This document shows, in pieces, positions 8,405-17,628 of a stretch of DNA of 35,914 bases (position 1 is the first letter of the stretch; every line of letters starts with the position of its first letter). Below the pieces are notes generated by a model, which was given only the letters and a program-made list of their open reading frames with translations, had not been told where the DNA came from and ran no database searches. This stretch comes from Anoxybacillus thermarum. GTDB taxonomy: Bacteria; Bacillota; Bacilli; Bacillales; Anoxybacillaceae. Where the stretch lies: NCBI RefSeq assembly GCF_000836725.1, contig NZ_JXTH01000026.1, positions 1-35,914 of the forward strand. The letters are read 5' to 3'. Made by a program: the position numbers and the translations under genes.

Positions 8405-9419
8405 ACAAATTGGGGAAGAAGTACGCAACTATATTGATCAACTAACGAAACCGCGTGGAAGCCTTGGACGACTTGAAGAGCTAGCGATTGATATTGCGAG
8501 AATGACAGGGGAGCGTTTTCCAAGCGTGACGCCGCCGGGTGTGCTCGTCTTTGCGGCCGACCACGGCATTGCAGAAGAAGGGGTGTCTGCGTATCCGCAA
8601 GAAGTAACGGCTCAAATGGTGCTCAATTTTGTGCGCGGCGGAGCTGCCATTAACGTATTTAGCAAACAGATTGGTGCAGCGTTTGCAGTTGTTGATGTTG
8701 GCGTGGCGGTTGATATTCATGAAGAAGGTTTTATCAACGAAAAAGTGGCATATGGAACGAATAATTTTGCCCATAAGCAAGCGATGACGAAAGAAGAAGC
8801 GGAGCGAGCAGTACAAGCAGGATATCGCCAAGCAAATGCGATGATTGATCGCGGCATCCGCTGTTTGATCGTTGGGGAAATGGGGATCGGCAATACGACG
8901 ACAGCTAGCGCCCTGTTAGCAGCGATAAGCGGCCGCAAAGTGGCTGAACTTGTCGGCAAAGGAACAGGCGTTCATGATGAAGCGTTGAAGCGTAAGCGAG
9001 ACGTAATTGAACGTGCGCTTGCAAAACATAAACCGAATGCGTCCGATGCCATCGACTTATTGACAAAAATCGGAGGGTTTGAAATTGCGGCGATGGCAGG
9101 AGCGATGATCGCAGCGGCAGAGCGACACATTCCGATTTTACTTGATGGTTTTATTTGTACAGTCGCGGCGTTAATCGCCGAACGACTGGATAAACGTGTC
9201 GTTCATTATATGATTGCGGGGCATCGATCACAAGAACCGGGTCATCGCATCGCTCTTGAGTTGTTACATAAAGAGCCGCTTCTTGATTTGCGTATGCGCC
9301 TTGGAGAAGGAAGCGGGGCAGCGGTGTCCTTTCCGATCGTCAATATGGCGCTAGCGATGCTTCGTATGGCGACATTTTCATCAGCCAACGTAGCGACAGG
9401 GAGCGATCATCATGAATAA
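8391..9419 (+). CDS. cobT: Nicotinate-nucleotide:5,6-dimethylbenzimidazole phosphoribosyltransferase CobT
   Basis: CobT makes alpha-ribazole phosphate from nicotinate mononucleotide and 5,6-dimethylbenzimidazole for the lower ligand of cobalamin. The protein is 342 residues. Visible features are KPRGSLGRLE (20-29), FAADHGIAEEGVSAYP (54-69), the phosphate-binding GEMGIGNTTTAS (162-173), and RLGEGSGAA near the C-terminus, with the catalytic glutamate at about 306. GGGGGA precedes the ATG pair at 8391/8394. Other lower-loop genes (cobU, cobS, cbiB) are not in the window. Confidence 0.94.
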   Translation: MMLYEQIGEEVRNYIDQLTKPRGSLGRLEELAIDIARMTGERFPSVTPPGVLVFAADHGIAEEGVSAYPQEVTAQMVLNFVRGGAAINVFSKQIGAAFAVVDVGVAVDIHEEGFINEKVAYGTNNFAHKQAMTKEEAERAVQAGYRQANAMIDRGIRCLIVGEMGIGNTTTASALLAAISGRKVAELVGKGTGVHDEALKRKRDVIERALAKHKPNASDAIDLLTKIGGFEIAAMAGAMIAAAERHIPILLDGFICTVAALIAERLDKRVVHYMIAGHRSQEPGHRIALELLHKEPLLDLRMRLGEGSGAAVSFPIVNMALAMLRMATFSSANVATGSDHHE

Positions 9420-10161
9420 AGGAAAAGTATATATTGTTGGGGCAGGTCCGGGTGATCCGAAGCTCATTACTGTATACGGACGTGAATGTATTGAAAAGGC
9501 GGATGTCATTATTTACGATCGACTCGTGAGTAAACAGCTGCTCGTTTATGCGAAGGAAGGAGTTGAACTGTTATATTGCGGAAAAGAACCGAGAAAACAT
9601 GGAAACATTCAACAACAAATCCATCAATGGCTTGTTGAACACGCCTTGCAAGGAAAGACGGTCGTTCGTTTAAAAGGGGGAGATCCGTTTATGTTCGGTC
9701 GCGGTGGGGAAGAGGCGGAGCATTTGCGCGCATACGGCATCCCGTATGAAATCGTCCCCGGTGTGACAGCGGGCGTTGCTGCTCCTGCCTATGCTGGCAT
9801 TCCTGTGACGCATCGCAATTATGCTGGCGGGGTGACGTTTATTGCGGGACATCAGAGCGGGGAACGTGATCGCATTCGATGGGACGCATTAAGCGAGGCA
9901 ACAAATACGATCGTATTTTATATGGGGATGGCAAATATCGCTTACATTTGTAAACAACTACAACGCCATGGCAAAGATGGCGAGACGCCTGTGGCAGTCA
10001 TCGAATGGGCAACGACGACAAGGCAACGAACCGTTGTCGGTACGTTACAAACAATTGTGAACATCGTCAATGAAAAACAACTGTCTTCCCCTGCCATTAT
10101 CGTTGTCGGGGATGTTGTCCGCTTACACGATCAGTTAAAGTGGGTGAAAGAAATATGGTGA
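9412..10161 (+). CDS. cobA: Uroporphyrinogen-III C-methyltransferase (SUMT)
   Basis: SUMT adds two methyl groups to uroporphyrinogen III to make precorrin-2, the first committed step of corrin and siroheme synthesis. The 249-residue protein has GAGPGDPKLITVYG (10-23), YDRLVS, VRLKGGDPFMFGRGGEE and PGVTAGVAAPAYAGIPVTHR, which together are diagnostic for SUMT. It is a stand-alone enzyme, not the CysG fusion. It overlaps cobT by eight bases. Its place near the end of the operon resembles cysGA in the B. megaterium cob operon. Confidence 0.95.
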   Translation: MNKGKVYIVGAGPGDPKLITVYGRECIEKADVIIYDRLVSKQLLVYAKEGVELLYCGKEPRKHGNIQQQIHQWLVEHALQGKTVVRLKGGDPFMFGRGGEEAEHLRAYGIPYEIVPGVTAGVAAPAYAGIPVTHRNYAGGVTFIAGHQSGERDRIRWDALSEATNTIVFYMGMANIAYICKQLQRHGKDGETPVAVIEWATTTRQRTVVGTLQTIVNIVNEKQLSSPAIIVVGDVVRLHDQLKWVKEIW

Positions 10162-10676
10162 TCGTCTACACAGGGGATGGAAAAGGAAAAACAACTGCGG
10201 CTGTCGGTCTGGTCATTCGCGCTGCGGGACACGGAAAAAAAGTGGTCGTCATTCAATTTATTAAATCGCCGCACCGTCCGTATGGCGAGGCGAAAATATT
10301 GCAGCAGCTCGGCATTGACGTGCATCAAACAGGGGTTGGATTTACGTGGACGAAAACGCCAGAAGAACATCGCCAAGCGTTGCAAAAAGGATGGGCGCTT
10401 GCACAACAACATGTGTTATCTGGTTTATACGATGTTGTCGTTTTAGATGAACTAAATGTTGCTTTAGCGATTACGTCGTTTCCGATTGATGATGTTTTGC
10501 CGCTTCAAGATGTTATGCATACGTTGGCAAATAAGCCAGCGCATACGTATGTCGTCGTGACAGGAAGAGGGGCAAAAGAAGAAATCGTTCAACTTGCTGA
10601 TCTAGTGACGGAAATGAAAGAAGTGAAACATTATTATCATAAAGGTGTTCATGCGATAAAAGGGATTGATTTGTAG
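10155..10676 (+). CDS. cobO: Cob(I)alamin adenosyltransferase, CobO/BtuR type
   Basis: This enzyme transfers the adenosyl group of ATP to cob(I)alamin or its precursors. The 173-residue protein starts MVIVYTGDGKGKTTAA, with the P-loop GDGKGKTT; VVVIQFIKSP and VVLDELNVAL are family motifs. I chose the ATG at 10155; a GTG at 10140 would add five residues but has no ribosome site. It overlaps the end of cobA by seven bases and is the last gene of the cobalamin run. No clear hairpin terminator follows before the next gene at 10752. Confidence 0.92.
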   Translation: MVIVYTGDGKGKTTAAVGLVIRAAGHGKKVVVIQFIKSPHRPYGEAKILQQLGIDVHQTGVGFTWTKTPEEHRQALQKGWALAQQHVLSGLYDVVVLDELNVALAITSFPIDDVLPLQDVMHTLANKPAHTYVVVTGRGAKEEIVQLADLVTEMKEVKHYYHKGVHAIKGIDL

Positions 10677-10694
10677 ATAATTGGTTATTTCATC

Positions 10695-10723
10695 TTTACC
10701 CTCGAATAATGTAAGGATAAAAT
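10695..10723 (+). promoter_or_regulatory. Predicted sigma-A promoter for the AbrB/PIN pair
   Basis: TTTACC (10695-10700) and TAAAAT (10718-10723) are separated by 17 bases, and GGGGGGA lies before the ATG at 10752. The match is good at -10 and moderate at -35. It sits in the 75-base gap after cobO. Confidence 0.45.
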
Positions 10724-10751
10724 AAAAGTAAAGAATTTTTGGGGGGATACG

Positions 10752-11051
10752 ATGGAAAATAACACATATGTTTATGCATCGACGCTTTCTTCAAAACATC
10801 AAGTGACGATTCCGACGAAGGTGAGAGAACTGCTTGGGGCAGAACCGGGCGATCAAGTTGTATTTGTTTACGGCGAAAACCAAGAAGTAACGTTGAAAGT
10901 AAGAAAGAAAGATTCGTTACTATCGTTATTTGGAAGCATGCCACCAAAGCGAGAACAAGAAGATATGAATTGGGAGGACATTCGAAAAGAAGCTAGAGAA
11001 CAATGGCTTGCTAGCAAGCAGAAGAAAGAAGATGAACGATGTACATTTTAG
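10752..11051 (+). CDS. AbrB/MazE-type antitoxin partner of the PIN toxin
   Basis: A 99-residue protein with a SpoVT/AbrB swapped-hairpin DNA-binding domain at about residues 7-52: LSSKHQVTIPTKVRELLGAE is the characteristic strand-turn-helix. The charged C-terminal half (NWEDIRKEAREQW) is the usual toxin-binding tail of VapB-like antitoxins. Such proteins neutralise the toxin and repress their own promoter. The coding frame overlaps the PIN gene by 13 bases, the standard arrangement for such a pair. Confidence 0.8.
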   Translation: MENNTYVYASTLSSKHQVTIPTKVRELLGAEPGDQVVFVYGENQEVTLKVRKKDSLLSLFGSMPPKREQEDMNWEDIRKEAREQWLASKQKKEDERCTF

Positions 11052-11458
11052 ATGCAAATGTAATTGTTCGCTTTTTAACTAACGATGATAAAATCCAATC
11101 ACCAATTGCCTATCGATTGTTCGAAAAGGCGGTAAACGGAGAATTGTCGTTTCTACTACATCCTTTAGTGATTGCAGAATGTTGTTGGGTTCTCGAGTCA
11201 AAACGTTACGGTTATCGGAAAGAAGAAATAGCTGAACGCTTAACACAGCTCGTTGAGGCTCCTTGTATAAAAACGATCGATAAAGAAATTGTGTTGCAAG
11301 CGATAGCGAGTTACGGAAAGCATCGTGTTGATTTTGCGGATGCTTATCTTAGTTCACTTACGAAACATTCCCCTACCGTACAAGCGGTCGTTACATGGAA
11401 TGAAAAGGATTTAAAAAAACTAGCATGTGAATATTATTTGCCCGATCGTATTGTGTGA
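11039..11458 (+). CDS. PIN-domain ribonuclease toxin (VapC-like)
   Basis: A 139-residue PIN domain protein. The acidic residues expected to hold Mg2+ are visible: D5 (YILDANV), E47 (VIAECCW), D98 and D101 (VDFADAY), with D124 a possible further contact. VapC toxins cut RNA, often initiator tRNA or rRNA; the target here cannot be read from sequence. It starts inside the antitoxin gene. Its stop codon lies within the hairpin shared with the convergent metH. All active-site residues are intact, so it may be active. Confidence 0.82.
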   Translation: MYILDANVIVRFLTNDDKIQSPIAYRLFEKAVNGELSFLLHPLVIAECCWVLESKRYGYRKEEIAERLTQLVEAPCIKTIDKEIVLQAIASYGKHRVDFADAYLSSLTKHSPTVQAVVTWNEKDLKKLACEYYLPDRIV

Positions 11459-11486
11459 AAAAGCTGATGAAAGTCAGCTTTTTCAC
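11455..11486. terminator. Bidirectional terminator between the PIN toxin and metH
   Basis: GTGAAAAAGCTGA (11455-11467) and TCAGCTTTTTCAC (11474-11486) are perfect 13-base arms around a six-base loop. The T-run within each descending arm fits intrinsic termination in both directions. The hairpin contains both stop codons: 11456-11458 for the toxin and 11483-11485 for metH. Confidence 0.75.
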
Positions 11487-14400
11487 AACACGTTAAAATA
11501 TCGCGCTTCCGGATGGGCGAAGACGATGGCAGAAACGGACGCTTCTGGTTCCATCATATAGCCTTCCGTTAAATGAATGCCGATTTCTTCTGGGCGTAAA
11601 AGACGGAATAGTTTTTCTTGGTCTTCGAGATTTGGACAAGCTGGGTAGCCGAAAGAAAAACGCTGTCCTTGATATTTTGCTGCAAATCGTTGTTCCATCG
11701 TAAAATCGGGGGAATCTGGAAATCCCCAACGGTCGCGCATAATTTGATGAACGCGTTCCGCTAATCCTTCCGCTAGTTCAAGCGCTAACGCTTGAATGGC
11801 GTGGCTTTTTAAAAAGTGTCCTTCTTCTTTCAGACGTTGTGCCATATCGCGCACTCCTGCGCCAGCTGTCACAGCAAATAGCCCGACGTAGTCGATTTGT
11901 TCATTCGAAAGATAATCTGCTAAGCATAAATACGGTGCTTTCATTTGTCTTGGAAACGTAAACGTTTCAATGACCGTTTGTTGATCGCGCGGGTCGTAAA
12001 TGATCACCGTATCCCCATCGCTTCTGGCTGGGAAAAATTGATATACCGCTTTCGGTGAAAGCGACTTTGTTTGTTTTGCTTCAGCGAGCAGTTCATCAAT
12101 CAGCTCTTTTAACATGATCGCTTTTTCGTTTCCTTCCGCCAACAGCTTTTTTACATTTCCTTTTAAACCGAGATGGTGCCCGAGAAGCATTTGCCAATTG
12201 ACGTACGGTTCAATATGTGAAAGTGGAATGTCTTTTAATATATGTTTTTCTGTGTCGGTCGGAACGTAAATCGGCGCCCGCTTCACATTTGACTTTGTCA
12301 TGACAGCGACTGCGCTTTGCTGTTCGATTGTTTGTTTCGTTTTTTCTTTTTTCTCATAAGAAATGTCTTGTTGGATGATACGGTTGGCAAGCGTCAATCC
12401 TTCCATCGCATCTTTGGCGTATAAAACGATGCCGTCATATTCGGGCGCGATTTTCGTATCGGTAAATTTCCGTGAAAGAGCGGCGCCGCCAACTAAAATT
12501 GGCAAGGAGATGCCCGCTTGTTTTAAGTCTTGGGCGGTGAGCACCATTTGTTGAGCTGATTTCACAAGCAGCCCAGATAAGCCGATCATGTCTGGCTGTT
12601 CGTTTCGCACCGCTTCAATGAGCTGCTGCGGCGTTACTTTAATGCCTAAATCGACGACGTGAAACCCGTTGTTACTTAAAATAATATCGACTAAATTTTT
12701 TCCGATGTCGTGCACATCGCCTTTGACTGTTGCGAGCAGCACTTTTCCTTTGACGCTCGTTTCGTTTTTTTCCATATACGGCTCTAAAAAGGCGACGGCC
12801 GCTTTCATCACTTCTGCGCTTTGCAACACTTCCGCAACGATGAGCTGATTATCGTTAAATAGGCGACCGACTTCGTCCATTCCGTTCATCAGTGGACCGT
12901 TAATAATGTCAAGCGGGCTGTACGTTTGTAAGGCGAGCGTCAAGTCTTCGATGAGCCCATCTTTCGTTCCTTCCACGACGTATGTGGCAAGCCGCTCTTC
13001 TAACGTCATATGGACGTTTGTTTGTTTCGGTTGTTTCGTTTTATCGCGATAAAATTGAATAAATGCGTTTAACGTTTCATCGTTTGTGTGAAATAACAAC
13101 GCCTCTGCTAAGCGCACTTCCTGTTCAGGAATGGACGCAAAGCGCTCTAATTTTTCCGTATTGACGATCGCGTAATCAAGCCCTGCTTGCGTGCAATGGT
13201 ATAAAAAGACGGAGTTTAACACTTCGCGTCCGACAGGTGGCAAACCAAATGAGACGTTGCTAATGCCGAGCATCGTTAAACAGTTTGGCAAATGTTGTTT
13301 AATGAGGCGAATGCCTTCGATCGTTTCTTTTGCTGCGCCAATATATTGCTCATCTCCTGTACCGATCGGGAAGACGAGCGGATCGAAAATAATGTCGTGC
13401 GGTGAAACGCCATATTTATTGACGAGTAAATCGTATGAACGAAGGGCGATGTCAAGCTTTCGTTTTGCTTCAATTGCCATTCCTTGTTCGTCAATTGTGC
13501 CGACGACGACCGCTGCACCGTATTGATGAAGAAGCGGAATAATTTTTTCAAACCGTTCTTCCCCGTCTTCTAAGTTAATGGAGTTAATAATCGCTTTTCC
13601 TTGGGAATACGATAACGCACAGGCGATGACGTCTTCATCGGTCGAGTCGATGACGAGCGGCACTTTTACTTTTTTGACGACTTGTTGAATAAATTGTTCC
13701 ATATCTTTTTTTTCATCGCGGTCAGGGTCGGCTAAACAAATGTCGATGACGTGCGCTCCATTTTTCACTTGGGCGCGGGCAATTTCTGCCGCTTCTTCAT
13801 ATTTGCCTTCCGCGATGAGCCGTTTAAACTTGCGTGAGCCAATGACGTTCGTTCGTTCCCCGACAAAAAGCGGCCGCATCGTTTCATCGTAAACGAGCGC
13901 ATCAATGCCAGACACAGCATGCATGGCGAACTGTTTCGGGATGACACGCGGCGGAATGTCGCGTACCGCTTCACTGATGGCGCGAATATGTTCAGGAGTC
14001 GTGCCGCAGCAGCCGCCGACAATGTTTAGCCATCCTTTTTCGGCAAATTGGCGAATTTTTTTCGCAAGCATGTCTGGCGTTTCGTGGTAGTGCCCTTCTT
14101 CGTCAGGAAGCCCGGCGTTTGGATAACAGCTGACGGCCGTGTTCGCTAATGAAGCGAGCGAGCGCAAATGGTCGGTCATAAATTCCGGACCTGTGGCGCA
14201 GTTTAAACCGACGGCAAAAGGTTTCATATGTTGGATGGAAATAAAAAACGATTCGATCGTTTGTCCGGCCAGCGTCGTTCCCATCGGTTCAATCGTTCCA
14301 GAAATCATAAGCGGCACTCGTTTTCCGACCGCTTGAAACGCTTCGGTAATGCCGAGAAAGGCGGCTTTGACGTTTAACGTATCTTGGCACGTTTCTAACA

Positions 14401-14872
14401 ACAATAAATCGACGCCGCCAAGTAGCAGCCCGCGCGCTTGTTCTTCATACGCAGCAACGAGCTCCGCAAACGTCGCTCCGCCTGTGACAGAAAGCGTTTT
14501 TGTCGTCGGACCCATCGAGCCGGCAACGAAGCGCGGCCAATCGGTTGTCGTATATTTTTCCGCTGCTCGTTTTGCAAGTTTAGCTGCTTCGATATTTAAC
14601 TCAAGCGCTAAATGGCCGAGGTCATATTCGTCTAGGACGATGCGCGTTGCCCCGAACGTATTCGTTTCGACAATGTCAGCTCCTGCGGCAAAATACGCTT
14701 CATGAATGTGAGAGATGACGTGTGGGGCGGTGATTGTTAAATATTCGTTGCATCCTTCATATGCTTCACCGCCAAAATCGTTTGCGGTTAAGTTGGCCGC
14801 TTGGATCATCGTTCCCATCGCTCCATCAATAATTAAAATTTTTTTCTCGAGCTGTTCAAATAAACTAGCCAT
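11483..14872 (-). CDS. metH: Cobalamin-dependent methionine synthase MetH
   Basis: MetH transfers a methyl group from 5-methyltetrahydrofolate through cobalamin to homocysteine. The 1129-residue protein shows all four modules: homocysteine domain (about 1-320, zinc cysteines 225, 288 and 289 in GLNCATG and [10 protein letters not shown]), pterin-binding domain (about 335-610), cobalamin domain (about 625-860, axial histidine 721 in GDVHDIGKN), and AdoMet reactivation domain (about 890-1129, with YPACPNLED). The start at 14872 gives [21 protein letters not shown]; an upstream in-frame ATG would add 13 residues inside yitJ. It overlaps yitJ by eight bases and is probably translated from the same SAM-controlled message. 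Confidence 0.95.
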   Translation of the reverse strand: MASLFEQLEKKILIIDGAMGTMIQAANLTANDFGGEAYEGCNEYLTITAPHVISHIHEAYFAAGADIVETNTFGATRIVLDEYDLGHLALELNIEAAKLAKRAAEKYTTTDWPRFVAGSMGPTTKTLSVTGGATFAELVAAYEEQARGLLLGGVDLLLLETCQDTLNVKAAFLGITEAFQAVGKRVPLMISGTIEPMGTTLAGQTIESFFISIQHMKPFAVGLNCATGPEFMTDHLRSLASLANTAVSCYPNAGLPDEEGHYHETPDMLAKKIRQFAEKGWLNIVGGCCGTTPEHIRAISEAVRDIPPRVIPKQFAMHAVSGIDALVYDETMRPLFVGERTNVIGSRKFKRLIAEGKYEEAAEIARAQVKNGAHVIDICLADPDRDEKKDMEQFIQQVVKKVKVPLVIDSTDEDVIACALSYSQGKAIINSINLEDGEERFEKIIPLLHQYGAAVVVGTIDEQGMAIEAKRKLDIALRSYDLLVNKYGVSPHDIIFDPLVFPIGTGDEQYIGAAKETIEGIRLIKQHLPNCLTMLGISNVSFGLPPVGREVLNSVFLYHCTQAGLDYAIVNTEKLERFASIPEQEVRLAEALLFHTNDETLNAFIQFYRDKTKQPKQTNVHMTLEERLATYVVEGTKDGLIEDLTLALQTYSPLDIINGPLMNGMDEVGRLFNDNQLIVAEVLQSAEVMKAAVAFLEPYMEKNETSVKGKVLLATVKGDVHDIGKNLVDIILSNNGFHVVDLGIKVTPQQLIEAVRNEQPDMIGLSGLLVKSAQQMVLTAQDLKQAGISLPILVGGAALSRKFTDTKIAPEYDGIVLYAKDAMEGLTLANRIIQQDISYEKKEKTKQTIEQQSAVAVMTKSNVKRAPIYVPTDTEKHILKDIPLSHIEPYVNWQMLLGHHLGLKGNVKKLLAEGNEKAIMLKELIDELLAEAKQTKSLSPKAVYQFFPARSDGDTVIIYDPRDQQTVIETFTFPRQMKAPYLCLADYLSNEQIDYVGLFAVTAGAGVRDMAQRLKEEGHFLKSHAIQALALELAEGLAERVHQIMRDRWGFPDSPDFTMEQRFAAKYQGQRFSFGYPACPNLEDQEKLFRLLRPEEIGIHLTEGYMMEPEASVSAIVFAHPEARYFNVL

Positions 14873-16712
14873 AATAAACCGTCCTTTCTTTTGCGAGCCG
14901 CTCTTTTTCATGAATGTAACGAACGAGTTCGACCGTCATATCGTAACGTAAAAATGGGGTAATTAAATAAATGCCTTGGAATAAATCGAACGCGGCATCG
15001 ATGAGCGCTTTGGCGATCGCTAATCCTTCTTTCGTTGATTGAACACGGTCGTTCGCGCACATGGCCATGCGGTTGCGAATGTCATCAGACAATGTAATGC
15101 CCGGCACTTCGTGATGTAAAAAGTCGGCGTTGCGTGCGCTTGTGAGCGGCATAATGCCGATGTAAATCGGCGTCGGCAAATGTTTCGTCGCTTCATACAC
15201 GTCTTCGATTTGTTTTTCGCTATAAAGCGGCTGTGTTAAAAAGTAGTGCGCCCCGCATTCAATTTTTTTCTCTAGCCGTTTCACCGCTTTATCTAAATGG
15301 CGCACGTTCGGGTTAAAGGCGGCAGCGATCGAAAAGTTCGTTTTTTGTCCGAGCGGTTTACCTGAGTACGAAAGCCCTTCGTTAAATTGACGAATGAGCG
15401 AAATGAGATCAAACGATGATAAATCGTAGACGGACGTTGCGCCCGGAAAATCGCCTACTTTTGATGGATCGCCTGTCAAAGCGAGCACGTCGGTCATGCC
15501 GAGCGTATAGAGCCCCATTAAGTGCGACTGCAAGCCGATTAAGTTTCGATCGCGGCACGTAATATGAATGAGTGGACGCATGCCGAGCTGTTGTTTGACG
15601 ATCGTGCCGACAGCGACGTTGCTAATGCGCGGTGTCGCAAGTGAGTTGTCGGCCAGCGTTAACGCATCAATGTTCGCTTCTTTTAACGCTTTTGCCCCTT
15701 CTAAAAATGTCGTTAAGCCGAGCTTTTTCGGTGGATCGAGCTCGACGATAATCGACCGCCGCGTGCGAGCGATGTCAGCAAGAGAAGGGGCTGTCGTTTG
15801 TTTTTCTTCTTGGACGATAATTGTATGCCGTTGTCTTACTTCTTTTTTATATACAGGCGTGCGATCGGAAAGGGCGCGAGCGATGGCGGCAATATGTTTT
15901 GGCGTCGTACCGCAACAGCCGCCGATAAGCCGAACCCCTTGTTCACGAAAGGCACGAGCCGTTTCTTCAAAATATTGTTCGCTCGTTTCGTAAATGAAGC
16001 GTCCGTCGCGATATTGCGGCAGGCTCGCATTTGGATATACCGATAAAAAGGCGCGGGTTGGAATCGGCACTTCTTCAAGCGAGCGCAACATATGGTACGG
16101 ACCGAGATGGCAGTTTAAGCCGACAACATCGGCTCCAAGCCGTTCTAATTCGGTAAGCGCTTCAGCAAGCGGCATTCCGTGTTGCAGGACGCCAATATCA
16201 TGCAACGTGACGTGGGCGATGATCGGCAACGTCGTTTCTTTGCGGGCGATGGAAAGAACCGTTTGCAATTCTTCGAAATCGTAATACGTTTCAAGCAAAA
16301 GTCCATCGACACCTTCGTTTAACAACACGTACAGCTGTTCACGAAATGTTCGTTTCACTTCTTCAAGCGAAATCGTGCTTTTGTTCGTGCTCCGTAGTCC
16401 TCCGATCGTACCGAGCACGTAAGCGCGTCCTTTTGCCGCTCGTTTCGCCAGTTCGACCGCCGCTTCGTTTATTTTTTTTACGTCATCTTGCAGTCCATAA
16501 CGTGCTAGTTTGACGTAGTTCGCGCCGTATGTGTTCGTTTGAATCACTTCAGCGCCTGCATCAATATACGCCTCGTGAATATGGACAATTTCTTCAGGTT
16601 TAGTGACGTTTAATTCTTCAAAGCAACGATCGATGCCGTGCGCGTATAATAACGTTCCCATCGCTCCATCAGCGATGACGATGCGCTCTTTTAAATCATC
16701 TAACAATCCCAC
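14865..16712 (-). CDS. yitJ: Bifunctional homocysteine S-methyltransferase / methylenetetrahydrofolate reductase, YitJ
   Basis: The N-terminal homocysteine S-methyltransferase domain (about 1-290; GLNCHLGPY and [10 protein letters not shown] carry the zinc cysteines) is fused to a methylenetetrahydrofolate reductase domain (about 320-615; [37 protein letters not shown]). It can supply 5-methyltetrahydrofolate for MetH and may methylate homocysteine itself. I chose the GTG at 16712 (MGLLDDL), because GGAGG lies seven bases before it but only one base before the ATG at 16718, and because the recalled B. subtilis protein starts the same way. It is first in an operon with metH behind a SAM riboswitch. 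Confidence 0.93.
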   Translation of the reverse strand: MGLLDDLKERIVIADGAMGTLLYAHGIDRCFEELNVTKPEEIVHIHEAYIDAGAEVIQTNTYGANYVKLARYGLQDDVKKINEAAVELAKRAAKGRAYVLGTIGGLRSTNKSTISLEEVKRTFREQLYVLLNEGVDGLLLETYYDFEELQTVLSIARKETTLPIIAHVTLHDIGVLQHGMPLAEALTELERLGADVVGLNCHLGPYHMLRSLEEVPIPTRAFLSVYPNASLPQYRDGRFIYETSEQYFEETARAFREQGVRLIGGCCGTTPKHIAAIARALSDRTPVYKKEVRQRHTIIVQEEKQTTAPSLADIARTRRSIIVELDPPKKLGLTTFLEGAKALKEANIDALTLADNSLATPRISNVAVGTIVKQQLGMRPLIHITCRDRNLIGLQSHLMGLYTLGMTDVLALTGDPSKVGDFPGATSVYDLSSFDLISLIRQFNEGLSYSGKPLGQKTNFSIAAAFNPNVRHLDKAVKRLEKKIECGAHYFLTQPLYSEKQIEDVYEATKHLPTPIYIGIMPLTSARNADFLHHEVPGITLSDDIRNRMAMCANDRVQSTKEGLAIAKALIDAAFDLFQGIYLITPFLRYDMTVELVRYIHEKERLAKERTVYYG

Positions 16713-16741
16713 GTCCATTCCTCCGTTTCTTCGTTTAAAGT

Positions 16742-16771
16742 AAAAAAGTCCTCTCCATAAGAAGAAGACTT
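16742..16771 (-). terminator. Intrinsic terminator of the yitJ SAM riboswitch
   Basis: On the minus strand AAGTCTTCTTC pairs with GGAGAGGACTT, 11 base pairs including wobble pairs around a four-base loop, followed by a run of T. It lies between the aptamer and the yitJ ribosome site, as expected for transcription attenuation. Confidence 0.8.
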
Positions 16772-16783
16772 GACGCGCTCCTT

Positions 16784-16884
16784 CTTATCTTCCAAGCGAA
16801 TCGCTTGTCTGGACTTAGCACCTTGACGATCGTCAGGTTGCTGAAGGTTCATCGGGCCAGTCCCTCCCCTTCTCTCGATAAGCT
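16784..16884 (-). ncRNA. SAM-I riboswitch (S-box) aptamer upstream of yitJ-metH
   Basis: The minus strand carries the S-box conserved core in order: CTTATCGAGAGAAGG, GGAGGGACTGGCCCGATGA, CAGCAACC, AAGGTGCTAAGTCCAG, closing with GAAGATAAG that pairs with the first segment as helix P1. This matches the known class that binds S-adenosylmethionine and favours termination when SAM is plentiful. It controls yitJ and, by operon structure, metH. An open frame across this stretch is accidental. Confidence 0.95.
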
Positions 16885-16904
16885 GTTGTATGAAGTTACT
16901 CATA

Positions 16905-16933
16905 AATGTAACTGATTTTTTAGAAATATTCAA
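16905..16933 (-). promoter_or_regulatory. Predicted promoter of the S-box/yitJ/metH transcript
   Basis: On the minus strand TTGAAT (16933-16928) and TACATT (16910-16905) are 17 bases apart, and the predicted start lies shortly before the riboswitch P1 strand. It begins right after the terminator of the upstream yajQ-family gene. Confidence 0.5.
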
Positions 16934-16944
16934 CTATTTTATTT

Positions 16945-16971
16945 CAAAAAAAGAAGGCAAAGCGCCTTCTT
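16945..16971 (-). terminator. Terminator of the YajQ-family gene
   Basis: AAGAAGGC and GCCTTCTT form an eight-base stem followed by a T-run on the minus strand. The first arm overlaps the stop codon at 16972-16970. Confidence 0.75.
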
Positions 16972-17461
16972 AACGGTAGTTGACGAATTGAACGTCAATC
17001 GGTAAATCTGCCTCGCGAATGGCGGCGATCACTTTTTGCAAATCGTCTTTACTTTTGCCGCTGACGCGAATTTGGTCTTCTTGAATTTGACTTTTTACTT
17101 TTAAGCCTGTATTTTTAATGATTGTGTTAATTTTTTTCGCGTTGTCTTTGTCGATGCCTTGAACGAGTTTCGCACGTTGGCGCACCGTTCCGCCAGACGC
17201 AGCCTCCACTTTTCCGTATTGAATGTTTTTTGTCGGTACGCCGCGTTTAATGAGTTTGCCGATAAGCACATCTTTCAGCTGTTCCAGTTTAAACTCATCG
17301 TCAGAAATGAGAATGAGCTCATCTTTTTCAAGCGAAATGTCGCTTTTGCTTCCTTTAAAGTCGTAGCGGTTTTGAACTTCTTTTAACGCGATGTTGATGG
17401 CGTTCGTCACCTCCGACAAATCGACTTTTGACACAATATCAAATGAACTTTCTTTTGACAT
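16970..17461 (-). CDS. yitK: YajQ family nucleotide-binding protein
   Basis: A 163-residue YajQ/YitK protein. The N-terminus [17 protein letters not shown] and the segment [12 protein letters not shown] are the family signature; two ferredoxin-like halves are expected, with the second starting near [21 protein letters not shown]. Family members bind nucleotides (cyclic di-GMP or RNA-type ligands in some species), but the role here is unknown. The open frame extends 62 codons upstream; I chose 17461 because GAGGTGAT lies seven to ten bases before it and because it matches the family start. The neighbour order yitJ-yitK is conserved with B. subtilis. Confidence 0.9.
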   Translation of the reverse strand: MSKESSFDIVSKVDLSEVTNAINIALKEVQNRYDFKGSKSDISLEKDELILISDDEFKLEQLKDVLIGKLIKRGVPTKNIQYGKVEAASGGTVRQRAKLVQGIDKDNAKKINTIIKNTGLKVKSQIQEDQIRVSGKSKDDLQKVIAAIREADLPIDVQFVNYR

Positions 17462-17495
17462 ACGGATCACCTCAGCATAAATTCGTTGTGCTTCC

Positions 17496-17524
17496 ATTAT
17501 AGTCGATTGTTGGCATGCGAACAA
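17496..17524 (-). promoter_or_regulatory. Predicted sigma-A promoter of the YajQ-family gene
   Basis: On the minus strand TTGTTC (17524-17519) and TATAAT (17501-17496) are 17 bases apart. The spacer holds one copy of an 11-base sequence that recurs 60 bases away near the divergent promoter. Confidence 0.6.
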
Positions 17525-17572
17525 CTTTACAAAATCTTTATATATAAAAAGTAAAAAAAATGTCGATTGTTG
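17502..17572 (+). repeat. Two direct copies of GTCGATTGTTG in a divergent promoter region
   Basis: Copies at 17502-17512 and 17562-17572 are identical over 11 bases and offset by exactly 60. The first lies in the spacer of the yajQ-family promoter. The second lies just before TATAAT (17577-17582), the likely -10 of the lipoprotein gene, whose -35 region is a poor A-run. They could be operator half-sites; no regulator is identified. Confidence 0.45.
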
Positions 17573-17628
17573 TCGATATAATAAATGAAGCGAGATTCGA
17601 TCGAAAGATAAGGAGATGAGGAAATTTG

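Noticed and set aside
10676-10751. Terminator after cobO
   Set aside because: Only a four-base ATAA/TTAT stem is present; too weak to call.
16719-16933. Open frame of 77 codons on the minus strand upstream of yitJ
   Set aside because: It runs across the SAM riboswitch and its terminator, is not preceded by a ribosome site, and is fully explained by the RNA structure.
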